Assembly (NCBI GenBank): GCA_017471185.1
Contig: JAFUVZ010000079.1
Location: 1-50,904 of the forward strand
Reading direction: 5' to 3'
Length of the DNA stretch: 50,904 nucleotides
From: Bacteroidaceae bacterium
GTDB taxonomy: Bacteria > Bacteroidota > Bacteroidia > Bacteroidales > Bacteroidaceae
A program made the position numbers and the translations under genes. Positions 34,504 to 41,551 of the stretch are shown piece after piece. A model generated the notes under the pieces. It had not been told where the DNA came from, did no database searches, and saw nothing but the letters and a program-made list of their open reading frames with translations. Each line of letters begins with the position of its first letter. Position 1 is the stretch's first letter.

Positions 34504-35334
34504 ATGATTACTTTTCCTAACTGCAAGATAAACCTGGGACTGAATATCGTGAGTCGCCGTGCTGATGGCTATCACAACCTGGAGACCGTATTCTATCCTG
34601 TCCAGTTGCATGATTCGCTGGAGGTGTTACCCCTTAATGACATTCGGGGAACCAAATATATACTTCATCAGTATGGTAATGCCATCGATTGCGATCCTGA
34701 GAAGAACCTGGTAGTGAAGGCCTATCGCCAGTTAGACAAACTTTACGACCTGCCTCCTGTAGAGATGCATCTGCTGAAACATATCCCTTCAGGTGCCGGA
34801 TTGGGTGGCGGTTCTTCTGACGCAGCCTTTATGCTGAAGCTGCTCAACGAACAGTTTAAGCTGAACTTGTCCACTGCACAGCTGGAGTGTCATGCAGCCA
34901 CCTTAGGTGCCGATTGTGCCTTCTTCATTCAGAACCAGCCGACCTTTGCCACTGGCATTGGCGACGTGTTCTCCCCTGTCACTCTCTCGTTGAGAGACTA
35001 TCAGATTGTGATTATCAAGCCCGATGTGTTCGTTTCCACTAAGGAAGCCTTCGCCCGTATCACACCACAGACACCAACTGAATCCGTTTGTGATATTGTG
35101 CAACTGCCCGTCAGTGAATGGCGAGATAGACTGTTTAATGATTTCGAGACCAGTATCTTCCCGCAGCATCCTGAGATACAGGCTATCAAAGAACTACTGT
35201 ACGAAAAGGGGGCTGAATATGCCTCCATGAGCGGTTCGGGCTCATCAGTTTTCGGCATATTCAGCCCCGATATAGAGCTGCCAGAGATATCTTTAAGCGA
35301 AAACAGCTTCCATTTCAACGGAAGGCTGCTGTGA
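34504..35334 (+). CDS. ispE: 4-diphosphocytidyl-2-C-methyl-D-erythritol kinase
   Basis: The 276-residue GHMP kinase starts NCKINLGLNIVSRRADGYHNLETVFYPV, with the catalytic lysine/asparagine region, and has the ATP-binding GAGLGGGSSDAAFML and a late SGSGSSVFGIF motif. It performs the ATP-dependent step of the non-mevalonate (MEP) isoprenoid pathway. The last 42 bases overlap the end of the convergent PspC-domain gene. Confidence 0.95.
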   Translation: MITFPNCKINLGLNIVSRRADGYHNLETVFYPVQLHDSLEVLPLNDIRGTKYILHQYGNAIDCDPEKNLVVKAYRQLDKLYDLPPVEMHLLKHIPSGAGLGGGSSDAAFMLKLLNEQFKLNLSTAQLECHAATLGADCAFFIQNQPTFATGIGDVFSPVTLSLRDYQIVIIKPDVFVSTKEAFARITPQTPTESVCDIVQLPVSEWRDRLFNDFETSIFPQHPEIQAIKELLYEKGAEYASMSGSGSSVFGIFSPDIELPEISLSENSFHFNGRLL

Positions 35335-36408
35335 GATCACTTCCGTACTGTAGTGTACAGATTCATACTTTACCATCGACCCCAATACCGGGAAGATGCA
35401 AGACACTGCCACTGCCAGTGCAATGATCCATACGATGATGGCAGTAATAACGCTGCCAGAAGACATCGGCTTGGATGTAGGCTTGCGGAACAGTTTGTGC
35501 AACAGCATAAGCAACGGGATGGCGAACACCATCACAGAAGAGACAGCTAATGTCCAAAGCAACCAGGATGGGACACCAGTCATCAGGTCAACGAACTCAG
35601 GATCCATTCCTAACCCAACAAACGCACTGCCCATTCCGAATACCGTAGCGCCTACAGAGATGCCAATAGCTATCAGTACACACAGCAGAACAGATCCGAA
35701 TATGAAGGCGAAGAAGCCCACGATAGAGAAGAAACAAATCTTCACCATGGTCACGAAGCATCCGCTTGCTTTGCGCTGGTTCTCAGGATCCTGCACAAAT
35801 TGTTTAGCTCGGTTCAATCCTTGCATCAGTTCCTCATTGATTGCGTTTGGAGTTACCCGCTTACCCTTCATTTGCAGACGTTCCTCAGCCGTCTTAGCCT
35901 CTGGTATCAGAGCCCAGCAAACAGCATACACAATGATCAATACAGCATGCGAAAAGACCACGAGCAACAGGAAGATCAGTCGCAGCAGGATCGGGTCACT
36001 GATGTTGAAATAATGGCAGAAACCGGAAATCACACCACCCAGCACCTTGTCATCAGGATCGCGGTAGAGCTTCCTCACACCCCTATCCTCCACAGTCTCA
36101 GCATAACCGCCGTCCATCACTCGCTCAGTGCCATTGTCCTGAGCTTCCTCATCCATCTGCTGCGGATCACCGATTCGCTTGATGATATCCTCCACATGTT
36201 CGATGGTAATAGCTTCCACACCTTGTGAACGCAGTTCAGCAAACAATTCAGCCACACGGCTTTCCACGTCGTTGGCGATTTCTTCTCCTCCTGGCTTGCG
36301 ACCGTAATAGCTGCGCATATTCTCCAGGTACTTCTTCAGGAGTTCGTAAGCGTCTTCATCTATAGCATAGATAACGCCGAAAAGATTGATGTTGATATTC
36401 TTTTTCAT
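35293..36408 (-). CDS. PspC-domain inner-membrane protein
   Basis: The product has 371 residues from the ATG at 36408 (MKKNININLFGVIYAIDEDAY). The first 100 residues are a soluble domain (LLKKYLENMR...VESRVAELFAEL...IKRIGDPQQ) common in Bacteroidota PspC proteins. A PspC domain follows (KLYRDPDDKVLGGVISGFCHYFNISDPILLRLIFLLLV, then YAVCWALIPEA), and later several more membrane helices. PspC proteins sense or relieve envelope stress. The gene is 29 bases downstream of a PadR repressor, the standard pairing. Confidence 0.88.
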   Translation of the reverse strand: MKKNININLFGVIYAIDEDAYELLKKYLENMRSYYGRKPGGEEIANDVESRVAELFAELRSQGVEAITIEHVEDIIKRIGDPQQMDEEAQDNGTERVMDGGYAETVEDRGVRKLYRDPDDKVLGGVISGFCHYFNISDPILLRLIFLLLVVFSHAVLIIVYAVCWALIPEAKTAEERLQMKGKRVTPNAINEELMQGLNRAKQFVQDPENQRKASGCFVTMVKICFFSIVGFFAFIFGSVLLCVLIAIGISVGATVFGMGSAFVGLGMDPEFVDLMTGVPSWLLWTLAVSSVMVFAIPLLMLLHKLFRKPTSKPMSSGSVITAIIVWIIALAVAVSCIFPVLGSMVKYESVHYSTEVISQQPSVEMEAVFA

Positions 36409-36437
36409 AATATTTGTATTTTTCAAAAGTTAAACAA

Positions 36438-36791
36438 TCAGGAAATCAAGAAATCAGGATTCGTAATGCTGGATTTCAGCACCTCCACCGTATGAGTCAG
36501 TCCGTTCCAGGCATCATCCATGTCCCTCAACGCATCCGTGCCTTTCTCAGTCAGGTTATAATACTTACGGGGCGGTCCTTGTGTCGATTCCCGCCATTCG
36601 TAATTCAGCAAGCCATCGTTCTTCAACCTGGTTAACAAAGGATACAGGGTACCCTCCACCACCAGCAGCTCCGCCTGTTTGAGCTGTGAGAGAATGTCTG
36701 ACGCATAAGCCGCCTCGCGGTGCAGAAGCAGCAAGACGCAATACTCAAGCATCCCCTTCCTCATCTGTGATTTTGCATTTTCGTTACTCAT
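36438..36791 (-). CDS. PadR-family transcriptional regulator
   Basis: The 117-residue protein is a PadR winged helix: QMRKGMLEYCVLLLLHREAAYASDILSQL, then EGTLYPLLTRLKNDGLLNYEW, and PPRKYYNLTEKGTDAL in the wing. It probably represses its own operon with the PspC gene until a signal binds. A palindrome in the promoter is the likely operator. Confidence 0.92.
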   Translation of the reverse strand: MSNENAKSQMRKGMLEYCVLLLLHREAAYASDILSQLKQAELLVVEGTLYPLLTRLKNDGLLNYEWRESTQGPPRKYYNLTEKGTDALRDMDDAWNGLTHTVEVLKSSITNPDFLIS

Positions 36792-36854
36792 ATCCTATAT
36801 GTTTTAAGTGTAGTATATTTCCAAATGCTTTCCTTTCGGGTTTCTTTGGTTTTG

Positions 36855-36899
36855 CAAAGATATGAAATTATTTTAGTACCTTGCAATACATAGTACTAA
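36855..36899 (-). promoter_or_regulatory. padR promoter with candidate PadR operator
   Basis: The -7 box on the minus strand is TATCTTTG (36855-36862). Upstream, TTAGTAC (36873-36879) and GTACTAA (36893-36899) form a perfect 7-bp inverted repeat spaced by 13 bases, covering the -33 region, where a dimeric repressor would block transcription. Confidence 0.55.
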
Positions 36900-36952
36900 T
36901 AAAACACCCTAAATTTACATTATTTAACTTAATCAGATGCAAAAGGGGTATT

Positions 36953-36993
36953 CATAAAAACAAAATCAGGCCTTGTTTCTCAACAAAGCCTGA
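36953..36993 (-). terminator. Intrinsic terminator of the candidate small RNA
   Basis: On the minus strand TCAGGC-TTTGT and ACAAG-GCCTGA arms pair with one mismatch around a 6-base loop and are followed by TTTTGTTTTT. It lies about 200 bases beyond the galE stop. Confidence 0.8.
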
Positions 36994-37115
36994 CTCACAA
37001 CACAAACACAAAATAAAACACGACAAAACTACTATTCAATTAACCTGTTCATGTCAAGAAAGACATAAGTGCGACAGAATTATATTCACATACTATCATG
37101 CCACTCAGGTAATCT
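36956..37115 (-). ncRNA. Candidate structured small RNA (about 160 nt)
   Basis: The galE-padR gap contains its own minus-strand promoter (TTTG 37149-37152, 20 bases, TAATTTTG 37121-37128), with a predicted start near 37115. The RNA would begin just before ATTACCTG (37106-37113), which pairs with CAGGTTAAT (37039-37047). A second hairpin, TTATGTC (37062-37068) with GACATGA (37049-37055), lies inside it, next to the closing arm. The 3' end is a strong hairpin (36966-36993) followed by TTTTGTTTTT. No coding frame of note lies in it. I do not recognise the family; it could also be the end of a galE 3' untranslated region. Confidence 0.45.
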
Positions 37116-37120
37116 GGAAA

Positions 37121-37152
37121 CAAAATTAGTATTTTTTATAATGCTAAACAAA
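37121..37152 (-). promoter_or_regulatory. Promoter downstream of galE, driving the candidate small RNA
   Basis: TTTG (37149-37152), 20 bases, TAATTTTG (37121-37128) on the minus strand. It is located within a non-coding gap, right after a small AT-rich hairpin (37166-37187) that may end the galE message. Confidence 0.55.
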
Positions 37153-37190
37153 TTTTAAGCGTATTTTTTACAAAATAAAGTGTAAAATTA

Positions 37191-38225
37191 TTACTGAACG
37201 CCTTTTTCACGCAGTTTTACCTGCCAATTCCAAGCAGAACGGAGCGTATCTTCTATCGTTTCTTGCGCTTTCCATCCCAGAACCTCATTGGCTTTCTTCG
37301 GGTCAGCCCATACCTTGACGATATCTCCTGCCCTTCTGCCTGCAATGCGGTAATTGAGCTTCACGCCCGTACTTTTCTCAAAGGCATGTACCAGTTCCAA
37401 GACAGAGAGCCCTTTTCCGGTACCGATATTAAATACCTCCACAGGCTCCAGCTGTTTCTTCTGCAAGATGCGGCCAATGGCATGTACATGGGCTTTCGCC
37501 AGATCTACTACGTTTATATAGTCGCGAATGCAAGACCCGTCTGGCGTATCATAGTCGTCACCGAATACACTCAGCTGTTCACGGATACCAATTGCAGTCT
37601 GGGTAATGAACGGCACCAGGTTCTGCGGTACTCCGTTCGGTAATTCACCAATCAAACCACTTGGATGTGCCCCTATCGGGTTGAAGTAACGCAGCAGCAC
37701 AGAGCTGATCGGTGAGCCCGACTTCACCGTATCACGGATAATCTGTTCGCAAATCTGCTTGGTCTGCCCGTATGGAGATTCAGCTTTCTTGATTGGTGCG
37801 TCTTCTGTAACAGGCAGAACGTCAGGCTGTCCATAAACAGTGCAGGATGAAGAGAACACGATGCCCTCCACCTGGAACAATGGCATCAGCTCCAACAGGT
37901 TAATCAGAGAGTTCAGGTTATTCCGATAATATTTTAAAGGTTTCTCTACCGATTCACCCACAGCCTTACTGGCAGCAAAATGGATGATTGCCTTAATGCC
38001 AGACTGTTTCTGGAACACCAGCTTAAGTGCCGTGTAGTCCAGGCAGTCGATGTTATAAAATGCAGGACGAACACCCGTTATCTGCTCAATGCTGTCCACG
38101 ACATCAGCCTTGGAATTAGAGAGGTTATCCACAATCACCACCTCATATCCAGCATTCTGTAATTCAACCACGGTATGCGAACCGATGAAACCGGTACCAC
38201 CCGTAACTAAAATCTTTTCTTTCAT
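37191..38225 (-). CDS. galE: UDP-glucose 4-epimerase
   Basis: The 344-residue short-chain dehydrogenase-type protein has the NAD-binding GGTGFIGSH (residues 9-17), VDNLSNSKADVVDSIEQI typical of GalE, FAASKAVGESVEKP, the catalytic SSSCTVYG serine region and YGQTK (Tyr-x3-Lys), then RYFNPIGAHPSGLIGE and VFNIGTGKGLSVLE. It interconverts UDP-glucose and UDP-galactose. It is a single gene with a perfect upstream promoter. Confidence 0.95.
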   Translation of the reverse strand: MKEKILVTGGTGFIGSHTVVELQNAGYEVVIVDNLSNSKADVVDSIEQITGVRPAFYNIDCLDYTALKLVFQKQSGIKAIIHFAASKAVGESVEKPLKYYRNNLNSLINLLELMPLFQVEGIVFSSSCTVYGQPDVLPVTEDAPIKKAESPYGQTKQICEQIIRDTVKSGSPISSVLLRYFNPIGAHPSGLIGELPNGVPQNLVPFITQTAIGIREQLSVFGDDYDTPDGSCIRDYINVVDLAKAHVHAIGRILQKKQLEPVEVFNIGTGKGLSVLELVHAFEKSTGVKLNYRIAGRRAGDIVKVWADPKKANEVLGWKAQETIEDTLRSAWNWQVKLREKGVQ

Positions 38226-38254
38226 CGCTTATCAAATTAGTTTTTTATTGCCTA

Positions 38255-38285
38255 CAAAATTACTCAAACAAAATATAAATTCAAA
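38255..38285 (-). promoter_or_regulatory. Promoter of galE
   Basis: On the minus strand TTTG (38282-38285), 19 bases, TAATTTTG (38255-38262). Its -33 box is only 6 bases from the -33 box of the divergent addA promoter. Confidence 0.7.
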
Positions 38286-38291
38286 GACAAC

Positions 38292-38323
38292 TTTGGTTTT
38301 TCGCCACATTTTACATATCTTTG
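38292..38323 (+). promoter_or_regulatory. Promoter of the addA-addB-recR operon
   Basis: TTTG (38292-38295), 20 bases, TATCTTTG (38316-38323), 45 bases before the start codon. Confidence 0.68.
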
Positions 38324-38368
38324 TTCGAAAGATAATTGTTCCCCTATATATAAATAAGGTATTATCAG

Positions 38369-41300
38369 ATGGAATTACTCATATATAAGGCATCCGCCGG
38401 CTCTGGAAAAACTTTCACACTGACGGTGGAATACATCAAGAGGTTAATCATCAGTCCGATGGCATACCGACATATCCTGGCAGTAACCTTCACCAACAAG
38501 GCCACTACAGAGATGAAGGAACGCATCCTGCAGCAGTTGTGGGGCATCTGGCAGAGTGATGAAGCAGCTGTCCCCTACCTCGGCAGCGTCAGTGAACGGC
38601 TGAAGACGATGGGCAAAGGTTTTTCAGAAGAGGAGATCAGGCAACGTGCAGGTGAAGCGTTACGCAACATCCTGCACGACTACAACCGCTTCCAGGTAAC
38701 CACGATCGATTCATTCTTCCAGACTGTAACACGAAACTTAGCCCGGGAACTTGGCATCGGTTCTAACCTCAACATCGAGTTAGACAGTTCCACCGTACTG
38801 GAAGAAGCTGTAGATAACATGATTGCCAAGCTCGACGAGCGTTCTGAAGTGTTGACCTGGATTCTCGATTTCATTGAGTCAAAGATTAATGAGGGAAAAG
38901 ACTGGCGAGTGCAAACAGATCTCAAGACTTTTGGAAAGAACATATTCAACGAAAGTTTTGCGGAAAAGAGCCAGAACCTCCATGAACAGTTGCAAGTGAA
39001 GAACCTTCTCAGTTCTTACCAGAATGAACTGAACAGGAAAAAAAAGGAGACTGTCAAGCAATTTGATTCATACCGAAAACAGTTCACTGAGATCATGGAA
39101 AACAATGGTCTGGAGTTAGCAGACCTGAAATATGGAAAGGATGTTCAGAATTATTTCGACAAGCTCAAGGAAGACAAGTTTGACGACAGCAAAATGCCAG
39201 GAACACGCATCTCGGAGCGTATGACAAATGCTGACTGCTGGGTAAACGCTAAGAGTAAAAAGAAGCAGCTTACTACTGAAGTGGCTTCAAACTGGTTGAT
39301 GCCTCTCCTCAATGCTGCAGAGAGCTACAGACTGGAAGCTGTGCAAGTCATCCACAGTTGCGACTTGGCGACTCGTTACCTCTACCAACTACAGCTCATC
39401 AACACTATCCGTGATGAAGTAACCTCAGAAAACCGGGAGAAGAACCGTTTCCTGTTGGCAGATACTAACCAATTGCTGGGTAACCTCATCAGTGAGAACG
39501 ATTCCGCATTCATCTTCGAGAAGATAGGCTCCAGCATCAGTCATATCATGATCGATGAGTTTCAGGACACCAGCCGTATGCAGTGGAACAACTTCAAGCC
39601 GTTGGTGTTGGAAGGACTGGCACAAGGGTCTGACAGTCTCATCGTGGGTGATGTCAAGCAATCCATCTACCGTTGGAGAAACGGTGATTGGAACATTCTG
39701 AACAACATGCGCGAACAGCAGACTCCGTTTCAAGTACGCATCGAACCTCTGCAGAGCAATTTCCGCAGCGAGACTCGAATCATCAACTTCAACAACCAGT
39801 TGTTCACCCAAATCATTGAGGAACTGAATCGAAGATATAAAGATGAGTTGAACGAGGACTGCCAGCCGTTGCTCAATGCTTATAGCGACGTCACCCAGCA
39901 CTCCCGCAAGACTCACGAAGCCGGTTATGTCAAGGCGACATTTATCAAAGAGGAGGAAGGCTTCCCTTATAAAGAAAAAACCATTCAGATGATGGGTGAA
40001 GAGGTGTTGCGTCTGCAGGAGGCAGGCATACCCCTGAATCAGATAGCCATTCTGCTTCGTACCACCAAGGAAGGCAGATTAGAGGGCATTGCCCGCTATT
40101 TCAGTTCACAGCTTAACATCCCCGTCGTTTCCGACGAGGCATTCCGGTTGGATGCATCCCTTGCTGTCAATATCATCATTGGTGCCCTTCGTTTCTTGTC
40201 CAATCCTGAAGACGAGATTGCAAAAGCCAGCTTACGATTTGACTTAAGCATGACGCACATTCCATCTGACGATAGTAATCAACAGTCAATGATCAACTCC
40301 CAATGGTCAACATTTGAAAGCAGGTTGGTTGAGTTACAGCAAATGCCATTATACGAGTTGGTTGAGGAACTGTACGAGCTCTTCTCACTTCACAGGATTG
40401 AGAATCAGGATGCCTATATGTTCAAGTTCTATGATGCCGTGAGCGAATACCTCGATGATCACTCATCCGAGTTGACTTCCTTCCTGTTATATTGGGATGA
40501 GACGCTTTGCAAGAAGACCATTCCGAGCGGTGAGATTGACGGCATCCGTATCATGACGATACATAAATCCAAAGGTTTGGAATTCCATACCGTACTGATA
40601 CCTTTCTGCGACTGGACATTGACCACTAACAATGAGCAAATCGTATGGAGCAAACCACAGGAAGAGCCATACAACCAGCTGGATATGGTTCCCGTGAAAT
40701 TCTCTGGCAAGATGCTCACTTCTACCTTTAAGGATGATTATCTGGAAGAAAGGCTACAGCTTTGGGTAGATAACCTGAACATCCTTTACGTAGCGATGAC
40801 ACGTGCGGAAAAGAACCTGTTGATTTTTAGCAATCAGAATATCAAGAATGGCTTTTTCTCAGAACTTCTGCACGCCGTATTACCTACTGTTGCACAGAAC
40901 TTATCAGCCACTTGGAATGAGGAAGGCCAGGTTTTCGAATACGGTGAACTGTATCCTTACGAGGAAAAGAAAGGTAAGCAATCCGCCAATCGGTTGGCAC
41001 AGAAGCCTGTCGCTACCACAATCAACATGACAAGCCGTCATCCAGATGTGGAGTTCCGTGAGTCCAACCGTTCCGCTGATTTCATTGCCCGCATTGACGA
41101 GGCAGCATCTTCCCGTCGTTTCATGAACCGAGGCAGCATCCTGCATACCCTGTTCTCCACCATCCGTACGTTGGACGATATCGAGCCTGCCATCAGGCAG
41201 TTGGTTTCAGAAGGCGTGATCGGTGGTGTCATCAGTGAGCAGGAGATTCGTGAAGAGGCAAGACGAGCCTTCAGCCTGCCAGAGATACAGCCTTGGTATG

Positions 41301-41551
41301 ATGGCAGCTGGCAGTTGTTCAATGAGCAGGAGATTATCTGGATGAATGAAGATGGTTTGCAACAGCGCAGGCCAGACCGTGTTATGCTTCGCGATAATCA
41401 AATGATTGTTCTTGATTTTAAATTTGGCAAGCCAAAGAATAGCCACCGGCAGCAGGTGCGTCAGTACATGGAGTTACTGTCACGCATGGGCTACACTGGC
41501 ATTAGCGGTTACCTATGGTATGTAGATGAAAACAAGATTGAGAAAGTATGA
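38369..41551 (+). CDS. addA: AddA/RecB-like helicase-nuclease
   Basis: The 1060-residue protein is a UvrD-type SF1 helicase: motif I ASAGSGKT (8-15), ILAVTFTNKATTEMKERI, Walker B region IDEFQDTSRMQW, GDVKQSIYRWRNGDW, SNFRSETRIINFN, IMTIHKSKGLEFHTVLIPF and YVAMTRAEKNLLIF. The C-terminus has a RecB-type nuclease: RGSILHTLFS, then IVLDFKFGK with the Asp and Asp-x-Lys residues. With the next gene it forms an AddAB-type complex that processes double-strand ends for recombination. An unusual polar stretch around SDDSNQQSMINSQWS (about residue 632) reads like a short intergenic repeat. The stop overlaps the addB start (ATGA). Confidence 0.9.
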   Translation: MELLIYKASAGSGKTFTLTVEYIKRLIISPMAYRHILAVTFTNKATTEMKERILQQLWGIWQSDEAAVPYLGSVSERLKTMGKGFSEEEIRQRAGEALRNILHDYNRFQVTTIDSFFQTVTRNLARELGIGSNLNIELDSSTVLEEAVDNMIAKLDERSEVLTWILDFIESKINEGKDWRVQTDLKTFGKNIFNESFAEKSQNLHEQLQVKNLLSSYQNELNRKKKETVKQFDSYRKQFTEIMENNGLELADLKYGKDVQNYFDKLKEDKFDDSKMPGTRISERMTNADCWVNAKSKKKQLTTEVASNWLMPLLNAAESYRLEAVQVIHSCDLATRYLYQLQLINTIRDEVTSENREKNRFLLADTNQLLGNLISENDSAFIFEKIGSSISHIMIDEFQDTSRMQWNNFKPLVLEGLAQGSDSLIVGDVKQSIYRWRNGDWNILNNMREQQTPFQVRIEPLQSNFRSETRIINFNNQLFTQIIEELNRRYKDELNEDCQPLLNAYSDVTQHSRKTHEAGYVKATFIKEEEGFPYKEKTIQMMGEEVLRLQEAGIPLNQIAILLRTTKEGRLEGIARYFSSQLNIPVVSDEAFRLDASLAVNIIIGALRFLSNPEDEIAKASLRFDLSMTHIPSDDSNQQSMINSQWSTFESRLVELQQMPLYELVEELYELFSLHRIENQDAYMFKFYDAVSEYLDDHSSELTSFLLYWDETLCKKTIPSGEIDGIRIMTIHKSKGLEFHTVLIPFCDWTLTTNNEQIVWSKPQEEPYNQLDMVPVKFSGKMLTSTFKDDYLEERLQLWVDNLNILYVAMTRAEKNLLIFSNQNIKNGFFSELLHAVLPTVAQNLSATWNEEGQVFEYGELYPYEEKKGKQSANRLAQKPVATTINMTSRHPDVEFRESNRSADFIARIDEAASSRRFMNRGSILHTLFSTIRTLDDIEPAIRQLVSEGVIGGVISEQEIREEARRAFSLPEIQPWYDGSWQLFNEQEIIWMNEDGLQQRRPDRVMLRDNQMIVLDFKFGKPKNSHRQQVRQYMELLSRMGYTGISGYLWYVDENKIEKV

